Shown piece by piece: positions 18,087 through 26,604 of a DNA stretch of 64,000 bases. Made by a program: the position numbers and the translations under genes. Source of the DNA: Henriciella sp. AS95 (lineage in GTDB: Bacteria; Pseudomonadota; Alphaproteobacteria; Caulobacterales; Hyphomonadaceae). How positions within the stretch are numbered: position 1 is the first letter of the stretch; the number at the start of each line of letters is the position of its first letter. Location of the stretch: NCBI RefSeq assembly GCF_038900055.1, contig NZ_JBBMQM010000001.1, positions 124,001-188,000 on the forward strand, given 5' to 3'. The notes beneath the pieces are model-generated. The model did no database searches, was not told the origin of the DNA, and saw only the letters and a program-made list of their open reading frames with translations.

Positions 18087-18790
18087 GCCGGAACCCTCGC
18101 CGTATTCAGCTCTGTCAGATCGACGCTTCGGTCGAAATGAGAGGCCAGCGCGCCATCATGACTGACGAAAAGCAGGGCGGCGCCCGATCGGGACGCTTCC
18201 TCATTCAGCAACGCAATGAAGCGGTCACGCGCATCGGCGTCGAGGGCCGATGTGGGCTCATCTGCGATCAGCAAGCTCGGCCCGCCAATCAACGCACGCG
18301 CGACGGCAACCCGCTGCTGCTGGCCGACTGAAAGCTCTGTCACGGGGCGGGCGAGCAGCTTTTCATCTGTCAGGCCAAGGCGTGCAAGCAAGCGCCGAGC
18401 CTCCTCAACTGGGCCGCCGCCTTCAGCCACCACAGCGCGCCGCGCTTTGGAGAACCGGCAGGGCAGCGTCACGTTCTGCACAACGGAAAGATACGGCACC
18501 AGATTGAACATCTGGAAGATGACCCCGAGATGATCGGCGCGAACCCGGTCCCGCTTCGCGCTGCCGAGCGCCGACATCTCTTCACCCAGAACCCGAATGT
18601 GACCAGCCTGCGGCTCAAGAACCCCTGCGATCAAGCCAAGCAGCGTTGACTTGCCCGACCCGCTTGGCCCGCGCAGAAAGAGCCGCTCACGGCTCGCCAT
18701 ATTGAAAGCGGCGATGTCGAGAAGCGGAGTATCGGCGCCATCCCAGGCAAAGCGCAGATCGCGAATTTCAATGGCAGGCTGGTCAGACAA
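18083..18790 (-). CDS. ABC transporter ATP-binding protein (LolD/MacB type)
   Basis: A 235-residue ATPase pairing with the FtsX-like permease whose gene it overlaps. Walker A is GPSGSGKST at residues 41-49, the signature motif is LSVGQQQRVAVARAL, Walker B is LLIADEPTSALD, and the H-loop is LFVSHDG. The residues around the Q-loop (LGVIFQMFNLVPYLSV) are typical of the MacB/LolD branch. It follows the ZrgA-like lipoprotein gene after 3 bases. The four genes together resemble the zinc-regulated zrgABCDE-type cluster described in Vibrio. Confidence 0.92.
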   Translation of the reverse strand: MSDQPAIEIRDLRFAWDGADTPLLDIAAFNMASRERLFLRGPSGSGKSTLLGLIAGVLEPQAGHIRVLGEEMSALGSAKRDRVRADHLGVIFQMFNLVPYLSVVQNVTLPCRFSKARRAVVAEGGGPVEEARRLLARLGLTDEKLLARPVTELSVGQQQRVAVARALIGGPSLLIADEPTSALDADARDRFIALLNEEASRSGAALLFVSHDGALASHFDRSVDLTELNTARVPA

Positions 18791-18793
18791 GGA

Positions 18794-19432
18794 CTAGCGA
18801 AGCTCCAAAACTGAATTCGATTGCGTCAGCTCTCCGGCAACCTGGTCGGTATCGGAAACAAAGACAGCATCAATCGTCTCCAGTCCCGGATAGTCAGCCA
18901 TTTTGATGAAATCGATGCGACTGATCTCATCAGCGTTTTCGCACGTGTAGACATGCTCGACATCGAGATCAGCATGGCCGTTTGCGAAATGCGTCTCGGT
19001 GGTGGTCATCAGAGGAAGACAACCGGATTCGCGATTAATCTCGACCATTCCGCCGGGCACGGTGAAAGCATCCTTCAGCGCGTTGATCGCTTCGGTTTGC
19101 TCGTCGGTTTCTGCTTCATGCTCAAACCCGATCAAGGACATCAGGGGCGCTTCGAAGGTAATGGTCAATGCGTCGCCGTCGACGCCGGCTGCCAGCGTGC
19201 CGGAGCCGTGAACATGAGCTTCCATGCGCTCGGATTGGCTCGGGTCGTTCGCCGTTCCCTCTGGCGGCAATGTCCGGTCCATGTCGGCGTCGGCGGCCTC
19301 TGTATCCTCGGATGCCTCGTCTGTAGCGGCCGGCGCCGCGACTTCCTTGTCCGCCAGTTCGGTTTTCTCGCAGCCGGCAAGCGACACAAGGCCGACAAGC
19401 GCTACGCCTGCAATAATTATTGAAGCTTTCAT
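18794..19432 (-). CDS. DUF2796 (ZrgA-type) zinc-associated lipoprotein
   Basis: A 212-residue lipoprotein: MKASIIIAGVALVGLVSLAG precedes lipobox Cys21. After an acidic linker, the DUF2796 domain begins with the family hallmark AHVHGSGTLAAGVDGDALTI and continues ITFEAPLMSLIGFEHEA, then LPLMTTTETHFANGHADLDV. The His residues of AHVHG, FEHEA and NGHADLDVEH are plausible zinc ligands. The Vibrio member, ZrgA, has been linked to zinc uptake. Start 19432 was chosen for AAAGGA 8 bases upstream and the good lipoprotein signal; the longer frame crosses the predicted Zur site. It is the first gene of a four-gene operon. Confidence 0.88.
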   Translation of the reverse strand: MKASIIIAGVALVGLVSLAGCEKTELADKEVAAPAATDEASEDTEAADADMDRTLPPEGTANDPSQSERMEAHVHGSGTLAAGVDGDALTITFEAPLMSLIGFEHEAETDEQTEAINALKDAFTVPGGMVEINRESGCLPLMTTTETHFANGHADLDVEHVYTCENADEISRIDFIKMADYPGLETIDAVFVSDTDQVAGELTQSNSVLELR

Positions 19433-19495
19433 GGGAGGGGTCCTTTCAGGACAGAGAATACCGTACGACCAGAAAAAAACGGGTCGCAATCTCGT

Positions 19496-19516
19496 AAATG
19501 CGATACTATAACGTTT
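19496..19516. promoter_or_regulatory. Predicted Zur operator in the divergent zinc-gene promoter
   Basis: The two 10-base arms AAATGCGATA and TATAACGTTT flank a central C. Against the alphaproteobacterial Zur consensus half-site AAATGTTATA (from memory), the left arm matches 8 of 10 and the right arm, read inverted, 9 of 10. The site is 63 bases from the ZrgA-like start and 79 bases from the ZIP start, so one operator could repress both directions under zinc sufficiency. Confidence 0.75.
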
Positions 19517-19595
19517 CCATTCAGGCAATTCGTATTGCGCTAGATATTAACTGCACAAAACTCAGCGCAACACAAAGCAGGGCGGCATCCGATCT

Positions 19596-20423
19596 ATGTG
19601 GTCATCGATTCAGGCACCGCTTTTCTTCGGGCTGATTGCCTGTTTCTGCACGACAGTTGGTCTGATTGTGGTGGCACAGCGTGCCATCTGGAGCGAGCGC
19701 AATGCATCCCTCTTTGGTCTTGCTGCGGCGGGCATGCTGACGACGCTTACATTTCTGCACATCATCCCTGAAGCCTTCCACTTTTCGCTGAATGCGCCTG
19801 TCTGGCTGGCTGTTGGCTTTTTCAGCGGGCTTTTACTGCACAATGGCGTGAAAACCGCTTTTCCAAGCGAAGATGGCATCGCGCATCGCCATGAAGCACT
19901 GACACCGATCATCGCCATCGCGGTCCATTCCTTTCTGGACGGGGTTATCTATGCCGTGACATTCGCCGCGAGTTTCTCTGCCGGTGTCTATGCGGCGGTG
20001 GGACTGACGCTGCATGAATTCCCGGAAGGCGTTATCGCTTTCGCAATCCTGCGCCGGTACGGTATTTCTAACGTCCAGGCGTTCTGGCTGGCCTTTCTGG
20101 CTGCCGCTGCAACGACGCCGCTCGGTGTGATTGTCGCTGGCCCCTTTATGTATGGGCTCGATAATGACACGATCGGTTCACTGTTTGCGGTGTCGGCAGG
20201 CCTGCTGATCTTTGTGGCGACAGGCCCTCTGATGGCCCCGCTCAAGGAGATGCAACCCGTACGCGGACTGACAGCCATTGCCGCTGGTGCCGGGGCCGCG
20301 ATCCTGCTGGTTCTCGCTCCAATCCAGGGCCATGGCCACGAAGACGGTCATGATGACGAGCATACCTTGCCGGCATCTGGCCATGCGAGTGAGGGTTCGC
20401 ATGATGAGATACGCCCAATCTGA
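19596..20423 (+). CDS. ZIP family divalent metal (zinc) transporter
   Basis: A 275-residue inner-membrane protein with about eight TM helices. The paired metal-site motifs of ZIP proteins are present: HSFLDG at residues 111-116 in TM4 and HEFPEG at 140-145 in TM5. A further histidine cluster, LTFLHIIPEAFH, lies near residues 51-62. The C-terminus is a short His/Asp-rich tail (HGHEDGHDDEH, then SGHASEGSHDE), as in many zinc transporters. ZIP proteins move Zn(II) and sometimes Fe(II) or Mn(II) into the cytoplasm. It is divergent from the ZrgA-like operon with a Zur-like site between, and overlaps the HupE gene by 23 bases. Confidence 0.93.
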   Translation: MWSSIQAPLFFGLIACFCTTVGLIVVAQRAIWSERNASLFGLAAAGMLTTLTFLHIIPEAFHFSLNAPVWLAVGFFSGLLLHNGVKTAFPSEDGIAHRHEALTPIIAIAVHSFLDGVIYAVTFAASFSAGVYAAVGLTLHEFPEGVIAFAILRRYGISNVQAFWLAFLAAAATTPLGVIVAGPFMYGLDNDTIGSLFAVSAGLLIFVATGPLMAPLKEMQPVRGLTAIAAGAGAAILLVLAPIQGHGHEDGHDDEHTLPASGHASEGSHDEIRPI

Positions 20424-21258
20424 TGGTGCGCGGTCACGCCTGACCATCTGGCGCCGTGCCGGGCTGGCCCTTGTGCTCGGCCTCCTGGCGCTGAGCCTGT
20501 TCCAGCAACTTGCCGCTGCTCATCCGGCAGATGAGTTCTGCACGCCCGGCGGCGGGCTCGACCCGGAACTCTGCCGCGCCTTGTCAGAAATGGACCGCTC
20601 GTCCACGGCTGACGGCACGATCGAAACAGCCCAGCCCACACAGTATTCCGGCATGGAGAATGTTGACCTCGACCGTTCCGGGTTCGAGACCTTCTTTGTC
20701 TATGTCTCCGGGGGCGTGCGCCACATCCTGCCCGGCGGCTATGACCACATTCTGTTTATCCTCGCCATTTTCCTCGCTTCGCCGCGGATGAAGCCGCTGC
20801 TTATCCAGATTTCTTGCTTTACCGTCGCGCACACAATCACGCTGGCTGTGGTGGCAGCGGGCGTTTTCGACCCGGACCCGGACATCGTGGAGCCATTGAT
20901 CGCAGGCACCATCGCTATCGCCGCCTTCGAGAACATCCTGTTCGGACGCATGACGCGGCTCCGTCCAATTCTCGTTTTCGCATTCGGTCTCATCCACGGC
21001 ATGGGCTTTGCCGATTATTTCCTGAGCCAGGGCCTGCCCGACGGCATGTTCTGGACCGCGCTGATCGGCTTCAATATCGGCGTCGAGATCGGCCAGCTCG
21101 CTGTCGTCGGCCTGGCTTTCGCCGCCTCGCTTTATTTCCGCGGCGTGCTGAAACAGGCGTCCCGAATGGACCTCTATCGCCCGATGATCGTCATTCCAGT
21201 GTCACTAGCCATCGGTGTGACCGGTCTCGTCTGGACCTTACAGCGCCTCTACGGCTAG
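20401..21258 (+). CDS. HupE/UreJ family membrane protein
   Basis: A 285-residue membrane protein. An N-terminal signal-anchor (LALVLGLLALSLFQQLAAAH) leads to a periplasmic segment of about 85 residues with CTPGGGLDPELC. The HupE/UreJ core has HILPGGYDHILFILAIF, SCFTVAHTITL, FENILFGRM and FGLIHGMGFADYF over six TM helices. HupE/UreJ proteins are regarded as nickel or cobalt permeases; related proteins in zinc-regulated operons are suspected of carrying zinc. GYDH, VAHT and GLIHGMG supply likely metal ligands. The start overlaps the end of the ZIP gene by 23 bases, so the two are translationally linked and share the Zur-like promoter. Confidence 0.88.
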   Translation: MMRYAQSDGARSRLTIWRRAGLALVLGLLALSLFQQLAAAHPADEFCTPGGGLDPELCRALSEMDRSSTADGTIETAQPTQYSGMENVDLDRSGFETFFVYVSGGVRHILPGGYDHILFILAIFLASPRMKPLLIQISCFTVAHTITLAVVAAGVFDPDPDIVEPLIAGTIAIAAFENILFGRMTRLRPILVFAFGLIHGMGFADYFLSQGLPDGMFWTALIGFNIGVEIGQLAVVGLAFAASLYFRGVLKQASRMDLYRPMIVIPVSLAIGVTGLVWTLQRLYG

Positions 21259-21330
21259 GGGTCGCCCCGCCGACCGGCACCAGTTTTGCAACCCAGCTTG
21301 GTTATCAAAAGGTAACCAGCAGGGTCAGCC

Positions 21331-22197
21331 ATGAAAAAACGGCTTCTTCGATATCTGAGCGCGCTGACGGTTTCGATCATCTGCACCTATTCGGGGCTTC
21401 AACGCGTCGCCTTCGCAGACACGGCTCAAGTGCCAGCTTGCGGAATGAACGATGTTTTTGCCTGGCAGGACAGGCTGGAGAACCCCACGGAAGAAGCAAC
21501 GCCCGCCTACGTCCAGCGCGTCAGCGAAGCCTTCATCACCGATTGCCCGAACCGCCCGGAAGTCGCCGAGGCCCATCGGATTGCCGCCCTCGCTGCGGGT
21601 TGGGGAAATGACGCAGAAGCGTCTGCAGTCCACTTTGAACAGGCCGGCTATGTCACGGACGTCGAGTCGCTATTCATGAACGCCGCAGTGCTTTTAGCCA
21701 CCGGCGAAAATGAGAGAGCCTGGCGCATGCGCGACCAGGCGATTGAATTCTGGCTCGCCCGGATGACCCGCCGCGGCATTGCCGACGTGGAAGTTGATGA
21801 GCTGAAAGGCGGCGACCTCATCTCGCTGCGGTTCCGCGAGACCGATGCAGACCTGCGCCAGTCCCGCCTATGGATCGTCAAACCGGATGGCGCTGGCTGG
21901 CCGGCGGCCCTCAGCATATCTTCGGATCGCCAGCTCAATGCCTTTCACAAGATGCGGGCTGGGCAGGACGCCAGCGACCTTCAGCTGATCCGTCTCTATC
22001 GATGCACCAGCCGCAAATTGCTCGGACGTGGGAGCAAGCCGGTTTCAGATGAAGAGATCTCCGCAACGGCCACCGCCGCTCTGCAGGCCTATCTTTTTGC
22101 CCCTGACATTCCGAAATCCGGCGAGTTCGAAACCTGCCTGTTTGCGCAACGCATGTTGCCGGACATGACGTCCGGCAACGCGATTGCAATCCAGTAG
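21331..22197 (+). CDS. Exported protein of unknown function
   Basis: A 288-residue protein with a signal peptide (MKKRLLRYLSALTVSIICTY, cleavage likely after FADTA near residue 32). The mature N-terminal half is alanine- and glutamate-rich and predicted helical (AEAHRIAALAAGWGNDAEAS, then LFMNAAVLLATGENERAWRM), reading like tetratricopeptide-type repeats. The C-terminal half has a strand-rich stretch (SRLWIVKPDGAGWPAALSIS) and two cysteines. I do not recognise a family. It has its own AGGG ribosome site 73 bases after the HupE gene and could be an extra member of the metal operon or an unrelated gene. Confidence 0.7.
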   Translation: MKKRLLRYLSALTVSIICTYSGLQRVAFADTAQVPACGMNDVFAWQDRLENPTEEATPAYVQRVSEAFITDCPNRPEVAEAHRIAALAAGWGNDAEASAVHFEQAGYVTDVESLFMNAAVLLATGENERAWRMRDQAIEFWLARMTRRGIADVEVDELKGGDLISLRFRETDADLRQSRLWIVKPDGAGWPAALSISSDRQLNAFHKMRAGQDASDLQLIRLYRCTSRKLLGRGSKPVSDEEISATATAALQAYLFAPDIPKSGEFETCLFAQRMLPDMTSGNAIAIQ

Positions 22198-22208
22198 GCT
22201 CCGGCCTC

Positions 22209-23678
22209 TCAGCTCGCCCGGCGGCGACGATAAGGTCTGACCTTCTTGCGCTCATCCTGCATGAGCCTCCAAGGCTTGTACGCCTCCAGCGGAAACAGTG
22301 TGCACTGGCGCTCATCGTTTGACGCATCTCCGTCGCTCTGGGCCGGACGCCGGCTCTCACCCGGCACCTCGTCTCCGAAAAAAGGATTCTGCTGAGCCAG
22401 TCTGGAGAGGATGCGATCTTCCAGATAACTCGGCCGGTGGCAGAGCTTCGGGTCATCGCCATTCATCGCGACCACCATCTGGTCGCGGCTGAGATCACGA
22501 AAGATGGTCGGATTGTCGATGCCTAGCGCCTCGGCGGCACCCTTGGCGCTTCCCGCACCAAGCCGCCCGAAAATCTGCACCGCCTGGCAATTGCTGATCA
22601 GCGTCTCCCAGTCAGGGTAGAGCCGCTTGATCTGCGCCGGGTCCTGCCAGAAGCTCCAGGTGCGCACGCCATAGCCCCTGAGCAGGGTCAGCGAGGACCT
22701 CAGCGGATCGAATGTGCCAAGCTGAGCGGCTTCATCGATCAGGAAGAGCGTATGCATGTCAGGCCGCTTGCGGCGCCGGCACATCAGTGAAAACAGCGCC
22801 CCGACCCACATGCGCAGCACCGAGCCGTGCGACTGCATCATATGCGGTGGCAGGACGAGGTAGATCGTCATCGGGTCGCCGCGGGTGACGGCGTTCAGGT
22901 CAAAGGACGAGGTGTAGAGACTGTTCATCATCGAGTCGCCACGAAACACGTCCAGCGCATCGGCCGCGATCGAAACGATGGACTGGCGCGTCCGCTCGGC
23001 CGGACCACTGATGCCGGCATGGGTCATGCGAACCTCATTGTGCCGGGACGTGCGCAGCGCCTCGATCACCGATTCCTCCTCCAGAGAGGCCCTGTGCAGG
23101 ATCTCACGCACCTTGAGCAGGTTTCGATCTCCGGCTGGCATGTCGTGGCACACGTGCAGGATCAGGCCTGTGATGAGCTGCGTCGCGCGGTTCGACCAAT
23201 AGGGGTCCGTTTTCAGCACAGGCGTGATCATGCTGGCGATCATCGCCGCATCATCGGTACAGTCGGCATATTGCGGATCGACCAGTTCAAGCGGGTTAAA
23301 CCGGGAGGGTTCCTGACCGCTGATACCGAATGGATCAATGACGTGGACATCCTGTCCCATCTGGCGGCGCCGCTCTGCTGTGACCGCAGCGTTCTCGCCC
23401 TTGGGGTCAATCACAATGACCGGACCAGCATAGGTCAACAATGTCGGGATGATGCAGCTCACGCCCTTGCCCGACCCGGTCGGGGCGATTGTCAGGATGT
23501 GGCCGTCGCCGCCCATTTCGATCGGCTCAACAGGCCTGCCCCCGGTATCGCCTGGCGGCTGGGAGAAGCCCATACCGGTCGCCTGATCGGACGGCGTCTG
23601 CCACCCCAGAACGATGGTCTCTCCATCATGGTCGCGAAAAGGACTATAGGTGTTTGGCAGCGTGTCGTTTCTCGACAT
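22209..23678 (-). CDS. TraG/VirD4-like coupling ATPase without membrane anchor
   Basis: A 489-residue ATPase related to type IV secretion coupling proteins, which bring DNA-protein substrates to the secretion channel. Walker A is APTGSGKG at residues 65-72; IVIDPKGENAAVTAERRR follows; Walker B is LFLIDEAAQLG near residue 300, then SFWQDPAQIKRLYPDWETLI, as in TraG. The usual two N-terminal TM helices are missing: the protein starts MSRNDTLPNTYSPFRDHDGE and is soluble throughout. GGGAG precedes ATG 23678. No relaxase, VirB genes, integrase or repeats occur nearby, so it is an orphan copy. Confidence 0.82.
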   Translation of the reverse strand: MSRNDTLPNTYSPFRDHDGETIVLGWQTPSDQATGMGFSQPPGDTGGRPVEPIEMGGDGHILTIAPTGSGKGVSCIIPTLLTYAGPVIVIDPKGENAAVTAERRRQMGQDVHVIDPFGISGQEPSRFNPLELVDPQYADCTDDAAMIASMITPVLKTDPYWSNRATQLITGLILHVCHDMPAGDRNLLKVREILHRASLEEESVIEALRTSRHNEVRMTHAGISGPAERTRQSIVSIAADALDVFRGDSMMNSLYTSSFDLNAVTRGDPMTIYLVLPPHMMQSHGSVLRMWVGALFSLMCRRRKRPDMHTLFLIDEAAQLGTFDPLRSSLTLLRGYGVRTWSFWQDPAQIKRLYPDWETLISNCQAVQIFGRLGAGSAKGAAEALGIDNPTIFRDLSRDQMVVAMNGDDPKLCHRPSYLEDRILSRLAQQNPFFGDEVPGESRRPAQSDGDASNDERQCTLFPLEAYKPWRLMQDERKKVRPYRRRRAS

Positions 23679-23791
23679 TTGGAACTCCCTGTTGATTGCC
23701 GGACCTGTGGAAAGGCTGGAACAAACAGGGAAATGGAACAACCCAAAACTTCGAGATATTGGCCTTATTCATGGCGGCGATTCCCGCCATA

Positions 23792-23825
23792 GAAAAAGCC
23801 TCCCGAACGGCGAGGTCCGGGAGGC
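23792..23825 (-). terminator. Intrinsic terminator after the M3 peptidase
   Basis: An 11-bp stem with one mismatch, 23798-23808 (GCCTCCCGAAC) and 23815-23825 (GTCCGGGAGGC), followed on the minus strand by TTTTT. It ends the peptidase transcript before the TraG-like gene's promoter region. Confidence 0.78.
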
Positions 23826-23853
23826 TTCTGATCGTATACTGACGATAGCGGGT

Positions 23854-26097
23854 CTAGCCGTCGCCCTGCTCTGTCACCTCAAAGCCGCGATTACGAAGGA
23901 GCGGTTCGATGGTTGGGTCTGATCCGCGGAAGTTGCGGTACAGCTCATCGGCCTCACGCAGACCACCGCTTTCATACACCCACTGCTTCAGTTTCGCCGC
24001 GAGCTCCGGATTGAAGATATCGCCGGTTTCCTTGAATGCTTCATACCCGTCAGCATCCAGAATTTCGGACCAGAGATAAGCGTAGTATCCTGCAGAATAT
24101 CCACCAGCGAAGATGTGGCTGAAATAGTTGGAACGGTAACGCGGCTCGATCTCTTCAATCAGTCCATATTTGTCGAGTACAGACTTTTCGAACGCCCGCG
24201 CATCCTCGATTTCCATGGCTTCGTCATAGGACAGCATGTGCCAGTTCAGGTCGAGTAGCGAGGCGGCGATATACTCCGTGGTCGAGAAGCCCTGATTGTG
24301 GTTCGACGCTTCATTCATCCGCTCAATGAGCTCCAGAGGAATCGTCTCTCCGGTCTCATAGTGCTTGGCATATTCCTCGAGCACTTCAGGCGCACCAGCC
24401 CAGTGCTCGAGAATCTGCGCCGGGAACTCGGTATAGTCCCTTGGTCCGTCTACGCCCGAAAAATTCTTGTACCGAATCTGGGTGAGAAGGCCGTGCAGAC
24501 CGTGGCCGAATTCGTGAAACAGCGTCGTCACCTCATCGAACCGCATCAGCGTGGGCTGGCCTTCGGGCGGCTGGATCAGATTGAGATTGTTGCTGACGAT
24601 CGGCCGAATGTCCTCGCCATCGACATCAGAAGCGACACGGAAGGTGCTCATCCATGCCCCGCCGCGCTTGGAATCGCGGGCATACATGTCTGACATGAAC
24701 AGGCCGAGGAATTCGCCGGTCTCAGCATCGGTCACCTCAAAAGAGTTGACGACCGGGTTCCAGCCTTCGACGTCAACCGGCGTGATCTCGATATTGAAAA
24801 GCCGGCTGGCGACATCGAAGGCCCCCTGCTGGACGGCGCCGAGTTCGAAATACGGCTTCAGCGCATTGTCATCGAAGGCATATTTGTTCTGGCGGACCTT
24901 TTCTGAATAATACCACCAGTCCTGACCTTCAAAAGTGAACTCGTCGCCAATTAGCTCCTGCATTTCGGCGCGTTCTGCCTTGGCCTGGGCGAGGCCCGGA
25001 CGCCAGACACGGAGCAGGAATTCCTCAGCCCCTTCCGGCGTTTTGGCCATATTGGTTTCCAGCACATAAGCGGCATGGTTGGGATAGCCCATCAGCTCGG
25101 CGCGTTTGGCCCGAAGCTGGGCGATCTCGATCGCGATGGGACCATTGTCGAACTCGCCTTCGGAGGCGCGCAGGCGATAGCCGTCAAACATCTTCTTGCG
25201 AAGGTCACGGTTTTCCGACTGCGTCATGAAGGTCTCATAGACGGACCGATCGACCGTCAGCAGCCATTTGTCCTCATCGCCATCCATCTTGATGGCGTCC
25301 TTGAAGTCCTGCGACAGGCCTGCCAGCTCGGCTTCATCGGTGACTTCGATACGGAATGCCTTGGTCGAGCGCAGCAGGTTCTGCCCGAACTTGGTCGTGA
25401 GTGACGAGATCTGGGAGTTGATATCCGCAACCTGGTCTTTGACGTCCTGCGGCAGGTCGGCCCCGGCGCGGGTGAACTGACGATGGGTCAGCTCAAGCAG
25501 ACGGGCATCCTGCTCATCGAGGTCCAGCGTATCGCGCTGTTCGTAGACCGTCTTGACGCGCTGCCAGAGATCCTGATTGAAAACCATCGCATCCTGTTCA
25601 CGCGTGAGCATCGGATAGATGACGCCTTCAAGCTCGCGCAGGCGATCATTGGTATCGGTGCCCGTAATGTTGCTGAAGACCAGGACGACCTTCGTGACCA
25701 GGGGCGCGGTTTCATCGAGGGCGACGATCGTGTTCTCGAAGGTCGGCTCCTCTTCATTTTCGATGATCGCTTCAACCTCGGCGCGGGCATCGAGGATGCC
25801 CTTCTTGATGGCCGGCAAATACTCTTCGTCATCAATCTCGGAGAATGGCGGCACACCGAATGGTGTGTCCCACTCCTCAAGGAAGGGATTTCCCTCCAGT
25901 TCCTCATCAGTGACGCTGATTTCCTGCAAGGCGCCGGGCTCTGCCGTGGCCGCCTCAGCGCCAGCCGCTGCCGGAGTATCAGCCTCCAAGGTCGCATCCT
26001 TCGAAGCAGAGTTTGCACTGTCTTCGGCGGGCGAGCACGCGCTGATGGCGACTGCAAGCATGGCCGCGCCCCCCATGAGAATGGTCTTGAGAGTCAT
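23854..26097 (-). CDS. M3 family metallopeptidase (peptidyl-dipeptidase Dcp-like), lipoprotein
   Basis: A 747-residue zinc peptidase. The N-terminus MTLKTILMGGAAMLAVAISA is followed by the lipobox Cys, so unlike E. coli Dcp it is probably membrane-anchored in the periplasm. The long helical N-terminal part contains PLVTKVVLVFSNITGTDTND and DIRPIVSNNLNLIQPPEGQP, typical of Dcp. The zinc motif HEFGH lies at His528-Glu529-His532 in LFHEFGHGLHG, and the C-terminal SNYFSHIFAGGYSAGYYAYL carries the substrate-binding tyrosines. M3 dipeptidases release C-terminal dipeptides from short peptides. AGGA lies 6 bases before ATG 26097. Confidence 0.93.
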   Translation of the reverse strand: MTLKTILMGGAAMLAVAISACSPAEDSANSASKDATLEADTPAAAGAEAATAEPGALQEISVTDEELEGNPFLEEWDTPFGVPPFSEIDDEEYLPAIKKGILDARAEVEAIIENEEEPTFENTIVALDETAPLVTKVVLVFSNITGTDTNDRLRELEGVIYPMLTREQDAMVFNQDLWQRVKTVYEQRDTLDLDEQDARLLELTHRQFTRAGADLPQDVKDQVADINSQISSLTTKFGQNLLRSTKAFRIEVTDEAELAGLSQDFKDAIKMDGDEDKWLLTVDRSVYETFMTQSENRDLRKKMFDGYRLRASEGEFDNGPIAIEIAQLRAKRAELMGYPNHAAYVLETNMAKTPEGAEEFLLRVWRPGLAQAKAERAEMQELIGDEFTFEGQDWWYYSEKVRQNKYAFDDNALKPYFELGAVQQGAFDVASRLFNIEITPVDVEGWNPVVNSFEVTDAETGEFLGLFMSDMYARDSKRGGAWMSTFRVASDVDGEDIRPIVSNNLNLIQPPEGQPTLMRFDEVTTLFHEFGHGLHGLLTQIRYKNFSGVDGPRDYTEFPAQILEHWAGAPEVLEEYAKHYETGETIPLELIERMNEASNHNQGFSTTEYIAASLLDLNWHMLSYDEAMEIEDARAFEKSVLDKYGLIEEIEPRYRSNYFSHIFAGGYSAGYYAYLWSEILDADGYEAFKETGDIFNPELAAKLKQWVYESGGLREADELYRNFRGSDPTIEPLLRNRGFEVTEQGDG

Positions 26098-26267
26098 GAT
26101 GATCCTTTCAGGAACTGATTTGCCCCGTTTTTGCCGGTGAACAGCAAGAGTGTCCAGACTTTCACAAATGAGGCGGCGTTTTTTGCCGCACGACATTCCA
26201 TCTTCTGGGCAGAACCGCCCAATCCCTCTACATCGGAGCGAATCGCGTCCTGTCGCGTTCTGGAGAG

Positions 26268-26543
26268 ATGATGACCCGTGTCGATAACAGTTTGCTGATC
26301 CTGGGCGCCGCTCTCATTTGCGCGCCGCTTGTCATGTATGTCGTGGACTCACTGATTGGGCTTGGGCGGTATGATCCGCTAACCCTGTCTACGCTTCTTG
26401 GCGGAACCGGGGCAGGGCTTCTCGCTCTCAGCCAACGGGGTAGCTGGATCGGTTTCTTTCTGTCGTTCGCTGCCGGGCTGTTGCTGGTCGCGCTTCAGGT
26501 CTACGGGATCGCATTCCTCGTCCTGCATGTGACCGGCCTTTAG
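26268..26543 (+). CDS. Small membrane protein of unknown function
   Basis: A 91-residue protein with three predicted TM helices: LLILGAALICAPLVMYVVDS, PLTLSTLLGGTGAGLLALS and WIGFFLSFAAGLLLVALQVY. GGAG directly precedes tandem ATG codons at 26268 and 26271. It belongs to no family I recognise; it is shorter than GtrA-type flippases (about 120 residues, four TM) and lacks their motifs. Its neighbours face other ways, so it is probably monocistronic. Confidence 0.65.
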   Translation: MMTRVDNSLLILGAALICAPLVMYVVDSLIGLGRYDPLTLSTLLGGTGAGLLALSQRGSWIGFFLSFAAGLLLVALQVYGIAFLVLHVTGL

Positions 26544-26604
26544 GCCCCGCGGATCGCACGCTTTCCGACTTCGAATTTGGGCGGACGCCCGGGCTGCGGG
26601 CGCC

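Noticed and set aside
22209-23678. Integrative conjugative element suggested by TraG/VirD4
   Set aside because: No relaxase, integrase, VirB genes, direct repeats or tRNA-associated attachment site were seen nearby.
26268-26543. GtrA-type flippase to complete the GT2/GT-C module
   Set aside because: Only three TM helices and 91 residues, without the GtrA motifs.
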